Shown here: piece after piece, positions 1 to 7,999 of the stretch
How positions within the stretch are numbered: position 1 is the stretch's first letter
Layout of the letters: each line of letters begins with the position of its first letter
Assembly: GCA_963827705.1 (NCBI GenBank)
Contig: CAWHBN010000020.1
Span: forward strand, 62,001-126,000
Reading direction: 5' to 3'
From: JACDAN01 sp963827705
GTDB taxonomy: Bacteria > Actinomycetota > Thermoleophilia > Gaiellales > Gaiellaceae
Length of the DNA stretch: 64,000 nt
Notes under the pieces: generated by a model
Database searches by the model: none
Seen by the model: only the letters and a program-made list of their open reading frames with translations
Told to the model about the DNA's origin: nothing
Program-made: the position numbers and the translations under genes

Positions 1-318
1 CGCGGACGTCGGGACGGCCGCGGCGATCGAGAGCACGGTCTGGTCAGTGGACAGGATCCCGCCGATCTCCCCGAGCAGCGGGTCGAAGTCCTGCGGCTTG
101 ACCGCAATCACGACGACTCCCGCGCCGGCGACGGCCTCGGTATTCGAGGTCGTGACCCGGATCCCGTGCCGCTCCGCCAGCTCCTTCGCCCGCTCCTCCC
201 GGCGCACGGTGGCGACGATCTCGTCCGGTTTTCGCCACTCGGTGCTGAGCAGTCCGGTCAGGAGCGCCTCGCCGATCTTCCCGGCGCCGAGGATCGCGAT
301 GCGCCGGGGATCGGCCAT
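1..318 (-). CDS. proC: Pyrroline-5-carboxylate reductase ProC, N-terminal part
   Basis: This is the NADPH-dependent reductase for the last step of proline synthesis, in the cytosol. The reverse-strand frame opens with ATG at 318 and stays open to the window edge for 106 codons. The Rossmann glycine motif GAGKIG lies at residues 11-16 and VVVIAVKPQ at residues 68-76, the two signatures typical of ProC. The C-terminal dimerisation domain lies outside the window. Other NAD(P)-binding F420-reductase-like proteins share the first motif, but the AVKPQ motif favours ProC. Confidence 0.85.
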   Translation of the reverse strand, partial: MADPRRIAILGAGKIGEALLTGLLSTEWRKPDEIVATVRREERAKELAERHGIRVTTSNTEAVAGAGVVVIAVKPQDFDPLLGEIGGILSTDQTVLSIAAAVPTSA

Positions 319-449
319 GAGCCCAGTCTACGAGGCCAGTTGCGACCGCTGTCGCTTCCAGCGTCAGCGCGCCGTGGCGGACGATCTCCTCGTGGTCGGC
401 TGCACGGGATCGCGGGTCATCGCGCCCGTGGAGAGCAGGACGACGCGGC

Positions 450-1316
450 TCACGCGGCTTCAGGCATCCCGCGCTCGTAACGCACGGGAAGGAGGCCCCG
501 GCCGAATCCGGCCAGGAGGTATGCGCTTGCGAGACCCTGCCACTCGCCGTACGGGGCCAGAAGCTCCGCGGTGTCCGGCGGCTCGGCCGGGCGGCCGAGG
601 AGTGCGGTACAGAGCTTGATCAGCCCAAGGTCGCCGACCAGCCCGAGCTCGTAGGTCCCGAGCCCTTGGAGCCCGATGACGCCGCACGACCACGGGCCGA
701 GCCCGCGCTCGCGCTCGAGCCGCTGGGCGACCTTGCGCGGGTGCAGTTCGCGCAGCCGCTCGAGGTCGATCGTCCGGCTTAGCCGGACGATCGTCGAGGC
801 TTTCCGGGCCGTGAGCCCGAACCGCTGCAGCTCGACGGGCGCGCGAGCCGCGAAGCACTCCGGCGTGGGTGGGGCGCAGAACGCCCCGTCCGTCTCGCAT
901 GCCCAGCGGATCAGCCGGCGCTCGATCTTCCTCGCCTCCGACGAAGTGATCAGCTGGCCGCAGACGGCGCGCACCAGCGCCTGCGTCACGGACCCGACGC
1001 GGATCGGCCGCTTGCCGGGAAGCGCCTTGAGCGTGCGTCCCAGCATCGGATCGTCGGCGAACCGCTGAAGGAACTCCGAGTGGTCGGCCTCGAGCGGGAG
1101 CGTGGCGAGCAGCTGCTCCAGCGCCTCTTCCGAGTGCGATCGAAGCTCGATGCGCCCGTCGGCCTGCTGCCAAGCACAGGCCCGCGTGAGCCCGTCCTCG
1201 ACCGCGAAGAGGCCGACGAGGACGCGCCCGTCGAAGCGCCGCGTGGCGTCGCTCGCCCACACCGCGGAGTCGCGCAGCGAGAAGGGACCGCGGGGACGAA
1301 GGGTCGCCTCGACCAC
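450..1316 (-). CDS. AlkA-like DNA-3-methyladenine glycosylase (HhH-GPD)
   Basis: This is a base-excision repair glycosylase that removes alkylated purines. The protein is 288 aa from a GTG at 1316. A start further upstream would run into the divergent gene at 1378. The helix-hairpin-helix with RGLGPWS lies near residues 204-210, followed by LVGDLGL with the expected catalytic Asp near residue 229, as in AlkA. The N-terminal 90 residues match the beta-rich AlkA_N-type region only loosely. The family is fairly sure; the exact substrate range is not known from sequence. Confidence 0.8.
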   Translation of the reverse strand: MVEATLRPRGPFSLRDSAVWASDATRRFDGRVLVGLFAVEDGLTRACAWQQADGRIELRSHSEEALEQLLATLPLEADHSEFLQRFADDPMLGRTLKALPGKRPIRVGSVTQALVRAVCGQLITSSEARKIERRLIRWACETDGAFCAPPTPECFAARAPVELQRFGLTARKASTIVRLSRTIDLERLRELHPRKVAQRLERERGLGPWSCGVIGLQGLGTYELGLVGDLGLIKLCTALLGRPAEPPDTAELLAPYGEWQGLASAYLLAGFGRGLLPVRYERGMPEAA

Positions 1317-1377
1317 GACGGCAACATTACGGGCGACAGCGGTCGGTCGCGAGCGGCCGGTCCGTACAGTCCGGCCC

Positions 1378-1878
1378 ATGGGAAGAGCCGAACTGACCGG
1401 CTGGGCTTCGACCCAGCAGATCGGGACCGACGGGACCGTGGACTCGGAGCAGCGTGTCACCATCGACCGTCCCGTCGTCGAGTGCTCGGACCGAGGTGCG
1501 AGGGAGCTGGCCTTTCGCTACTGGATAGAGCTGCAGCGCTCCGGGCGCAGATTGATGTCGGTGCGGGAGCACGCCGGCGGGATCGACCTGCGACTCCTGG
1601 GTTTCGGGCCGGTCCTGATCGCGCTCGGCCCGGTCGAGACTGCGTGCTCGCCGGCGTCCGCGACCGCGAGGCACTCGATCCGCGGCGGGCTGCTCGTCCG
1701 GCGGAGCGGCGGGAGCATCGCGTTCGAGCAGGTGGTCGGCGAGCGGGTGGAGCTGCGGTCGACGATCGACGGCTTCCATCCGCGCCGGGGACCGTTCTAC
1801 GTGCTGGTTCAGCGCCGGTTCCACCTCGCCCTGAGCCGGAGATACTTTCGGAGGCTCATCGGCGGTGACCCGCCGTGA
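1378..1878 (+). CDS. Conserved protein of unknown function
   Basis: The protein is 166 aa from an ATG at 1378. No domain is recognised with confidence. It is a mixed alpha/beta, Arg-rich protein. Its C-terminal motif RRGPFYVLVQRRFHLALSRR resembles the tail of SRPBCC/DUF2867-like proteins, but this is only a resemblance. Its stop overlaps the start of the next gene (GTGA at 1875-1878), so the two are probably translated together. In related proteins a DUF2867-like part accompanies an NAD(P)-binding Rossmann part, which would fit this pairing. Confidence 0.6.
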   Translation: MGRAELTGWASTQQIGTDGTVDSEQRVTIDRPVVECSDRGARELAFRYWIELQRSGRRLMSVREHAGGIDLRLLGFGPVLIALGPVETACSPASATARHSIRGGLLVRRSGGSIAFEQVVGERVELRSTIDGFHPRRGPFYVLVQRRFHLALSRRYFRRLIGGDPP

Positions 1879-2753
1879 GAGTGGTCCTCTTCGGCGCGAC
1901 TGGCTTCATCGGCCGCGCGCTCCTGCCGGCCCTCGCGGCCGAACAGGAGGTCGTCGCGGTCTCGCGGAGCCCACAGCCGCCGCAGGAGGGCGTCACCTGG
2001 GTGCACGCCGATGTCACCGACGCGCCGGCGGTCCGGGGGGCGCTCGAGGGCGCGGACGTTGTCTACTACCTCGTTCACTCGCTCGGCTCTCCGGACTTCG
2101 AGGAGCGAGACGTGGCCGCGGCGCGGACGACGGCCTCCGAGGCTGAGATCGCCGGCGTCCGCCAGATCGTCTACCTCGGTGGGCTCGGCGTGGAGGGCGA
2201 GGAGCTCTCGCCGCACCTCCGGAGCAGACTCGAGACTGGCCGGGCACTCGCGTCCGGCGCCGTGCCGCTGACGACGCTGCGGGCGGCGGTCGTCGTCGGC
2301 AAGGACAGCGCAGCGTTCGAGACGATCGTCGCCTTGGTCGATCGCCTCCCGGTGATGGTCGCACCACGCTGGGTCTCGACCCCGACGCAGCCGATCGCGC
2401 TCGCCGACACCGTGCGGTACCTCGCGGCGGTCGCCGGGAGAGAGGAGACTCTCGGCGAGAGCTACGACCTCGGCGGTCCCGAGGTCATGACCTACCGCCA
2501 GATGATCGAGCGCGTGGCCGACATCCGCCGCAAGCGGCGGGTAATCATCGAGGTGCCTGTCCTGACGCCCTTCCTCTCCTCGCTCTGGCTGCATCTCGTG
2601 ACCCCGGTCGGCGCATCGGTCGCGAGGCCGCTCATCGAGGGTCTGCGTAATCCCACGGTCGCCGAGGACACGCGCATCCACGACCTCGTTCCTTTCCCGC
2701 TGACGCCGTTCGATCGGGCCGCGCGCGAGGCGCTCGGCATGGTCGGCTGGTGA
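1875..2753 (+). CDS. NAD(P)H-binding epimerase-like protein
   Basis: This is a 292-aa atypical short-chain dehydrogenase / NmrA-like protein. The N-terminal nucleotide-binding motif GATGFIG lies at residues 7-13. Residues YYLVHS near position 56 and YLGGLG near 98 are typical of the family often annotated as NAD(P)H-binding protein or DUF2867-fused reductase. There is no clear YxxxK catalytic pair, so it may be a sensor or a reductase of unknown substrate. It starts at GTG inside the stop of the upstream unknown gene and ends two bases from the convergent VOC gene. Confidence 0.75.
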   Translation: MRVVLFGATGFIGRALLPALAAEQEVVAVSRSPQPPQEGVTWVHADVTDAPAVRGALEGADVVYYLVHSLGSPDFEERDVAAARTTASEAEIAGVRQIVYLGGLGVEGEELSPHLRSRLETGRALASGAVPLTTLRAAVVVGKDSAAFETIVALVDRLPVMVAPRWVSTPTQPIALADTVRYLAAVAGREETLGESYDLGGPEVMTYRQMIERVADIRRKRRVIIEVPVLTPFLSSLWLHLVTPVGASVARPLIEGLRNPTVAEDTRIHDLVPFPLTPFDRAAREALGMVGW

Positions 2754-2755
2754 CG

Positions 2756-3568
2756 CTATGCCAGGAGCAGGCGGTTCCCGGAGGGGTCCCCGACAACCGG
2801 CCCTTCGGGGGTCTCCTCGGGATCCTGGCCGGTTGCGGCCACCCGGCCGACGACCTCGTCGCGGCTGGCCGAGTCCGGCAGGACGACGGTCGCGAGCCGT
2901 AGCGACGCCGAGTGCTCGGGCGGCGGCGGGGCTCCCGCGCTCGCCCAGGTGTTGGCGCCGACGTGGTGGTGGTAGCCGCCGGCGGAGAGGAACGTCGCCT
3001 GCGAGCCGAGCGTCGCCATCTCGTCGAATCCCATTACGTCGCGATAGAACCGGAGGGTCTCCGCGATGTCGGCGACTTGGAGATGGACGTGGCCCATGAC
3101 CGTTCCGCGGGGCAGGCCGTCGAAGGGCTCCCGCTCGGGATCGTCGAGCTCGCCGAGGAGGTTCTCGAGATCGAGCGGCTCGGTGGTCATCCTCGCGACC
3201 TGCCCCTCCCAGACCTCCCGAGGGCGGTCGGCGTAGATCTCGATCCCGTGCCCATCCGGGTCGCGCAGGTAGAGCGCCTCGCTGACGAAGTGGTCGGAGA
3301 CCCCTGTCATCGGCACCTGCTCCCGGATCGCGTGGGCGAGCCAGGCGGCGAGGTCGCGTCGCTCCGGGACGAGGAGCGCGAAGTGGAAGAGACCTGTGTT
3401 GCGTGGCGCGGGCTGCGCACCCGGAACCTCGTGGAGCACGAGCAGCTCCGAGTCACCGCCGAGGGAGGCGCGCCCGTCGACCTCCTGAAGTACCCCGAGA
3501 CCGATCGCGTTTCGGTAGTAGTCGAGCGAGCGCTCGAGGTCTGAGACCGTCAGCTCGACGGGCCCCAT
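2756..3568 (-). CDS. Two-domain VOC (glyoxalase/extradiol dioxygenase) protein, CatE-like
   Basis: The 270-aa protein has two vicinal-oxygen-chelate domains, residues about 1-115 and 150-270, the layout of CatE catechol-2,3-dioxygenase-like proteins. Possible metal ligands are His in LFHFALLVP near residue 62, Glu in GIEIYADRP near 111, His in HVHLQVAD near 160 and His in YHHHVGANTW near 200. The substrate is unknown. It could be an aromatic-ring dioxygenase, a glyoxalase or a resistance protein. It converges on the NAD(P)-binding gene with two bases between stops. Confidence 0.8.
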   Translation of the reverse strand: MGPVELTVSDLERSLDYYRNAIGLGVLQEVDGRASLGGDSELLVLHEVPGAQPAPRNTGLFHFALLVPERRDLAAWLAHAIREQVPMTGVSDHFVSEALYLRDPDGHGIEIYADRPREVWEGQVARMTTEPLDLENLLGELDDPEREPFDGLPRGTVMGHVHLQVADIAETLRFYRDVMGFDEMATLGSQATFLSAGGYHHHVGANTWASAGAPPPPEHSASLRLATVVLPDSASRDEVVGRVAATGQDPEETPEGPVVGDPSGNRLLLA

Positions 3569-3605
3569 CGCTGGTTTCGGCCGGCAGGGTCGCCACCGGC
3601 TGAGA

Positions 3606-4115
3606 CTAGCCCTCCTCGAGACCCGTGAGGACCTTTCGAAGCAGCTTGTTCAGTTGGGCGAGCTCGCGCTCGTCGAGTGCAGCCGCGAGCTGTGCTTCCT
3701 TCCTCGCCTGGGCGCTGAGCGAATCGGCCCAGAGCTTGTGACCCTTGTCGGTCAGCTCGACGTGGAGGGCTCGGCGATCGTCGAGATCGGGTAGTCGCTT
3801 GACGAGCCCGGCCTTTTCGAGTTGGTCGAGCCGATTCGTCATCGCGCCGCTCGAGAGGCCGTCCCGCTTCGCCAGCTTGCCGGGCGAGCTCCGGTGCGGC
3901 GGGTCCTCCATTGCCAGCTGCCGCAGGATCCCCCACTCGCCGTGGTTGAGCCCGTGCTCGGCGAGTGTCTCCTCCATTTGTCGATGGATGAGCTTCCCGA
4001 TCCACTGGATCCGCTGGACTGCTCCCTCGATATCCAGGTCGATGGGTGGAAGCTTCGACGTCCAGGACTCGAGCATCCGATCAACGCGGTCGGTCTGAAC
4101 TGCTGTCTTCGCCAT
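3606..4115 (-). CDS. MarR-family transcriptional regulator
   Basis: This is a 169-aa winged-helix regulator. The start is taken as ATG at 4115 because the frame further upstream reads through the operator region. The recognition part (PGKLAKRDGLSSGAMTNRL) lies near residues 78-96 and the wing (LPDLDDRRALHVELTDKG) near 107-124; both are typical MarR. It is divergent from two tandem cupin-TPR genes, and the spacer contains several inverted repeats, so it probably represses them and itself. The ligand is unknown. Confidence 0.88.
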   Translation of the reverse strand: MAKTAVQTDRVDRMLESWTSKLPPIDLDIEGAVQRIQWIGKLIHRQMEETLAEHGLNHGEWGILRQLAMEDPPHRSSPGKLAKRDGLSSGAMTNRLDQLEKAGLVKRLPDLDDRRALHVELTDKGHKLWADSLSAQARKEAQLAAALDERELAQLNKLLRKVLTGLEEG

Positions 4116-4141
4116 GCTCCGGATTCTGTTCCAAATTTCTC

Positions 4142-4190
4142 TTGACGTCAAACTACCTCTACCGTAGACTCTCCACGTCAAGTAGTTCGA
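4142..4190. promoter_or_regulatory. Nested inverted repeats, likely MarR operator
   Basis: The spacer between the divergent MarR and cupin-TPR genes holds TTGACGTCAA (4142-4151, perfect palindrome), TCTAC-C-GTAGA (4158-4168), and outer arms TTGACGT/ACGTCAA (4142-4148 and 4175-4181) and AACTAC/GTAGTT (4151-4156 and 4182-4187). Nested symmetry upstream of a MarR gene is usual for its binding site. Binding is inferred. Confidence 0.55.
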
Positions 4191-4308
4191 TGTCGAGAAT
4201 ATCGACAAGAAGGGAGACCGCGATGCAGCCGATGGACGCAGAAACCAGGGCGTTGCTCGCGACCGAGCACGTGGCGCAGCTCGCGCGGTCCCGGAAGGGA
4301 GCACGTGC

Positions 4309-4971
4309 ATGGTCACGGCAATTGCGAAGGCGTACGACATCGTCTCGCTCGAGGACCTCGAGCCCGGCCCCGAGCACGACGGTCGTGTCCCTCTCAACAT
4401 CCGCCGGCACTTCGGCATCCAAGGATTCGGGGTGCGCGCCAACCGGTCGGTGGGCGACGGGCACGTAGTCGGCGAGCACGACGAGGTGGGGCTCGGCGCG
4501 AGCGGCCAGGAGGAGCTCTACCTGGTGCTGTCCGGGAAGGCGACGTTCAACGTGGACGGCGAGCCGATCTACGCGACTGCCGGGACCATGGTCTTCGTCC
4601 GCGACCCGGCCGCGAAGCGGAGCGCGATCGCCAAAGAGGAGGGCACGACGATCCTCGCGATCGGCGGCACGCCCGGCAAGGCCTACGAGCTCTCGGTCGG
4701 CGAGGCGATGAACGACATGTGGGATCCCTACCGGGCGGAGGACTTCGAGGGCGCTCTCGAGGCGCTCCAGCCGGTGCTCGAGGAGCGGCCCGAGGCGCTC
4801 GTCCTCTTCAACGTCGCCTGCATGGAAGCGAAGCTCGGCCGCGCCGACGATGCAATCAGCCATCTGCAGCAGGCGATCGAGGACGATGATCGGATCAAGG
4901 AGCACATCCGCAACGACGGGGACCTAGACTCGCTACGGGACGATCCGCGCTTCAAGGCGCTGACTGAATAG
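4309..4971 (+). CDS. Cupin domain plus TPR protein (first of tandem pair)
   Basis: The protein is 220 aa. A cupin barrel spans about residues 30-125, with EHDEVGLGASGQEELYLVL carrying the usual His/Glu ligand region, but the full HxH motif is not preserved. TPR-like helices follow at about residues 140-200 (PEALVLFNVACMEAKLGRAD). RBS-like GGAAGGGA precedes the ATG. The neighbour at 4982 is a paralogue with the same architecture. It faces a MarR gene that may control it. The function is unknown; a small-molecule sensor or isomerase is possible. Confidence 0.75.
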   Translation: MVTAIAKAYDIVSLEDLEPGPEHDGRVPLNIRRHFGIQGFGVRANRSVGDGHVVGEHDEVGLGASGQEELYLVLSGKATFNVDGEPIYATAGTMVFVRDPAAKRSAIAKEEGTTILAIGGTPGKAYELSVGEAMNDMWDPYRAEDFEGALEALQPVLEERPEALVLFNVACMEAKLGRADDAISHLQQAIEDDDRIKEHIRNDGDLDSLRDDPRFKALTE

Positions 4972-4981
4972 GAGGGAGCCG

Positions 4982-5659
4982 ATGGCAACTGCAACGGAAA
5001 AGACCTACGTCGTCGCGAGGATGGACGAGCTCGAGCCCGCACCGCTCCTTGCGCCCGACGCAACGGATGACGGACGGCAACGCTTCGACGTCCGACGGCG
5101 TTTTGGCATTACCTCGTTCGGTACCAACGCGTACCGGGCACCGAGCGAGGTCGACGTCATCCGGGAGCACGACGAGATGCTGCTCGGCGAGGCTGGGCAG
5201 GAGGAGCTCTACATCGTCCTGAACGGCACGGCGACGTTCGAGATCGACGGTGACACCGTGGAGGCACCGGCCGGCTCGCTGGTCCTGGTGGAGCCGACGG
5301 CGAAGAGGAAGGCGACTGCGAAGGACGACGGCACAACGATCCTCGCGATCGGCGGGACGCCGGGCAAGGCGTACGAGCCGGCGCCTGAAGAGGCGGCGGA
5401 AGCCTTCAAGGCCTACAACGAGGGCGACTACGAGACCGCCGCCGCCAAGCAGCTGGTTGTGGTGGAGAAGCGGCCGAACGACGCCGTGGCGGCCTTCAAC
5501 GCCGCCTGCTTCGAGGCCCGGGCCGGCCAAGCCGACGAGGCGATCGAGCATCTGCAACGGGCCGTCGAGCTGAACGACCGCATCAAGGAGCTCATCCGCT
5601 CCGACGAGGATCTGGACTCCATCCGCGAAGACCCGCGCTTCGACGTGCTGACGAAGTAG
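4982..5659 (+). CDS. Cupin domain plus TPR protein (second of tandem pair)
   Basis: This is a 225-aa paralogue of the gene just upstream: the same cupin with EHDEMLLGEAGQEELYIVL near residues 60-78, IGGTPGKAYE near 121-130, then TPR-like helices ending DEDLDSIREDPRFDVLTK. AGGAGGGAGCCG before the ATG is a strong RBS. The gap of ten bases implies one transcript with its twin. It ends before a strong hairpin at 5674. The pair looks like a local duplication with diverged N-terminal ends. Confidence 0.75.
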   Translation: MATATEKTYVVARMDELEPAPLLAPDATDDGRQRFDVRRRFGITSFGTNAYRAPSEVDVIREHDEMLLGEAGQEELYIVLNGTATFEIDGDTVEAPAGSLVLVEPTAKRKATAKDDGTTILAIGGTPGKAYEPAPEEAAEAFKAYNEGDYETAAAKQLVVVEKRPNDAVAAFNAACFEARAGQADEAIEHLQRAVELNDRIKELIRSDEDLDSIREDPRFDVLTK

Positions 5660-5673
5660 CGGGAAGGCACATC

Positions 5674-5698
5674 GGGCGCCTCCCGCGTGGAGGCGCCC
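5674..5698 (+). terminator. Strong hairpin, likely terminator
   Basis: A perfect 10-bp stem (GGGCGCCTCC / GGAGGCGCCC) with a 5-base loop starts 15 bases after the second cupin-TPR stop. There is no U tract, as is common in high-GC actinobacteria. It separates the cupin pair from korA. Confidence 0.7.
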
Positions 5699-5741
5699 CT
5701 GCTGCCTGCTGCGAGACGCTGCTATACCTCGTAGGGCCGCA

Positions 5742-7577
5742 ATGGCCAAGCCCGTCGAACAGCTAGACCGCGTCGTCATCCGCTTCGCAGGCGACTCCGG
5801 CGACGGGATGCAGCTGACGGGTGCCCGCTTCACGAGTGAGACGGCGGTGCTCGGCAACGACCTCTCTACGCTGCCGGACTTCCCCGCCGAGATCCGTGCG
5901 CCGGCCGGCTCGCTGCCCGGCGTTTCCGGCTTCCAGATCCACTTCTCCGACCACGACATCCTCACGCCGGGCGACGAGCCCAACGTGCTCGTTGCGATGA
6001 ACCCGGCCGCCCTGCGGACGAACATCCGTGACCTGCCCAAGGGCGGGACGCTGATCGTCAACCGCGACTCGTTCACCGACCGAAACCTGGAGAAGGCCGG
6101 GTACTCGGCGAACCCGCTCGACGACGGCACGCTCGCCGACTACCACGTCCACGAGGTGCCCCTCACCTCGCTGACCCTCGAGGCTCTGAAGGAAGTGAAG
6201 GTCACGAAGCGCGAGGCCGAGCGCTCGAAGAACATGTTTGCGCTCGGCCTGATGTCCTGGCTCTACCACCGGCCGAAGAGCGGGACGCTCGACTTCATCG
6301 CCAAGAAGTTCCAGGCCAAGCCCGAGATCGCCGAGGCGAACACGAAGGCCTTCAAGGCCGGCTGGGCCTACGGCGAGACGAGCGAGGACTTCCGCGTCAC
6401 CTACGAGGTCGCACCCGCAGACCTCCCGCCCGGCACCTACCGGAACATCCGCGGGAACCAGGCGCTGTCGCTCGGCCTGATCGCGGCGTCCGTGAAGAGC
6501 GGCCTCCCGCTCTTCCTCGGCGCCTACCCGATCACGCCGGCGTCGGAGATCCTCGAGGACCTGTCGCGACGCAAGGAGTTCGGCGTCCGGACCTTCCAGG
6601 CGGAGGACGAGATCTCCGCTGTCGGCGCCGCGCTCGGCGCGAGCTTTGGCGGCGCGCTCGGCGTCTGCACCTCGAGCGGCCCAGGCGTCGTCCTGAAGAT
6701 GGAGACGATCGGCCTGGCCGTCACGCTCGAGCTGCCGCTCGTGATCATCGACGTCCAGCGCGCCGGACCGTCCACGGGAATGCCGACCAAGCCCGAGCAG
6801 GCGGACCTCCTGCTTGCGATGTGGGGCCGGAACGCCGAGTCGCCGGTGCCGGTGATCGCCGCCTCGACGCCGGGCGGCTGCTTCGACACCGCCATCGAGG
6901 CCGCCCGGATCGCGCTCAAGTACCGGACGCCCGTCTTCCTGCTCTCGGACGCTTACCTCGCCAACGGCTCGGAGCCGTGGCTGATCCCCGACCTCGAGAC
7001 CTACCCGGACATCCCGGTGGACTTCGACGACGCGCCCAACCACGAGGGCGGCTTCCTGCCGTACCTGCGCGACGCGGAGACCCTGGCGCGGCCGTGGGCG
7101 ATTCCCGGGACTCCCGGCCTCGAGCACCGGATCGGCGGGCTCGAGAAGGCGGACGGGACCGGCAACGTCTCGTACGACCCCGACAACCACGACCACATGG
7201 TCCGGATCCGCGCACGCAAGGTCGCCGGCATCGCCGCGGACATCCCGGAGCTCACCGTTGACGAGGAGGGCGGCGAAGAGTTGCTCGTCCTCAGCTGGGG
7301 TGGGACGTACGGGCCGGTGGCCGCCGGTGTGCGTCGCGTGCGCGGCGAGGGCGGCAAGGTCGCGCACGCCCACCTGAGCTATCTGAACCCCTTCCCACGC
7401 AACACTGGCGACGTCCTTCGCAGATACGAGAGGATTCTGGTTCCGGAAATGAATCTTGGACAGCTCCTCAAGCTGGTGCGGGCCGAGTTCCTCGTCGACG
7501 CGGTTGGCTACAACCGGGTGCGCGGCCTCCCGTTTCGGTCGTCGGAGCTGGCTGAAGCCATGGAGGGGATGCTGTGA
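5742..7577 (+). CDS. korA: 2-oxoacid:ferredoxin oxidoreductase, fused gamma-alpha subunit KorA
   Basis: This 611-aa protein is the larger subunit of an anaplerotic/TCA 2-oxoglutarate:ferredoxin oxidoreductase. The gamma domain occupies about residues 8-190 (RFAGDSGDGMQLTG at 9-22). The alpha pyrimidine-binding domain begins near 220 (GAYPITPASEILE, QAEDEISAVGAALGASFGG). The C-terminal core domain follows to the end. This gamma-alpha fusion is the form found in mycobacterial KorAB. It is coupled by GTGA to a lipoprotein gene, which in turn is coupled to korB. Its exact 2-oxoacid preference is inferred. Confidence 0.92.
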   Translation: MAKPVEQLDRVVIRFAGDSGDGMQLTGARFTSETAVLGNDLSTLPDFPAEIRAPAGSLPGVSGFQIHFSDHDILTPGDEPNVLVAMNPAALRTNIRDLPKGGTLIVNRDSFTDRNLEKAGYSANPLDDGTLADYHVHEVPLTSLTLEALKEVKVTKREAERSKNMFALGLMSWLYHRPKSGTLDFIAKKFQAKPEIAEANTKAFKAGWAYGETSEDFRVTYEVAPADLPPGTYRNIRGNQALSLGLIAASVKSGLPLFLGAYPITPASEILEDLSRRKEFGVRTFQAEDEISAVGAALGASFGGALGVCTSSGPGVVLKMETIGLAVTLELPLVIIDVQRAGPSTGMPTKPEQADLLLAMWGRNAESPVPVIAASTPGGCFDTAIEAARIALKYRTPVFLLSDAYLANGSEPWLIPDLETYPDIPVDFDDAPNHEGGFLPYLRDAETLARPWAIPGTPGLEHRIGGLEKADGTGNVSYDPDNHDHMVRIRARKVAGIAADIPELTVDEEGGEELLVLSWGGTYGPVAAGVRRVRGEGGKVAHAHLSYLNPFPRNTGDVLRRYERILVPEMNLGQLLKLVRAEFLVDAVGYNRVRGLPFRSSELAEAMEGML

Positions 7578-7999
7578 AACTGCGACTCGTACTGGGAGTG
7601 ATGCTCGTCGGCCTGGCCTCGGCCTGCGGCGGCGGCGGAGAAGGCGGTGGCGCCGGTGGCGGCGGTGGCGGCGGAGGTGACACGGTGGCGGTGACGCTCG
7701 ACGAGCAGAACGGCTCCGGCAAGTCGGGTACGGCAGAGATGTTCCCCGGTGCTGCGTCGACGGACGTGACGATCGAAATCCAGGGCACGTCGGACCTCGA
7801 TCCGATCTATGTCCGCAGCGGCACATGCGAGTCGCCGGGGTCCGAGGTCGTGCACGACATCGGCTTCACGGCGGCGGACCTCGGCCAGGGCCAGATCTTC
7901 GTGCCGCTCAACGAGGTCGCGACAGGCGAGTTCATCCTCACGATCGAGGACGACAAGACGATGAAGCCGATCATGTGCGGGGTGATCCCGGCGCAGTGA
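7574..7999 (+). CDS. Lipoprotein with CHRD-like domain between korA and korB
   Basis: The protein is 141 aa and starts at GTG 7574 within the korA stop. The signal peptide ends in the lipobox LASAC at residues 14-18, followed by a poly-Gly linker (residues 19-34). The rest resembles a CHRD (chordin-like) domain with two cysteines (IYVRSGTCE and KPIMCGVIP). It should be anchored outside the membrane, so it cannot be a part of the cytosolic KorAB enzyme. Its stop overlaps the korB start (GTGA). The placement inside the korAB operon is unusual. Confidence 0.8.
   Translation: MKLRLVLGVMLVGLASACGGGGEGGGAGGGGGGGGDTVAVTLDEQNGSGKSGTAEMFPGAASTDVTIEIQGTSDLDPIYVRSGTCESPGSEVVHDIGFTAADLGQGQIFVPLNEVATGEFILTIEDDKTMKPIMCGVIPAQ

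Noticed and set aside
5763..7826. 687-aa reverse-strand open frame opposite korA
   Set aside because: It mirrors korA and the lipoprotein gene throughout, has low-complexity Arg/His/Gly content and no domain; it is an antisense shadow in high-GC sequence.
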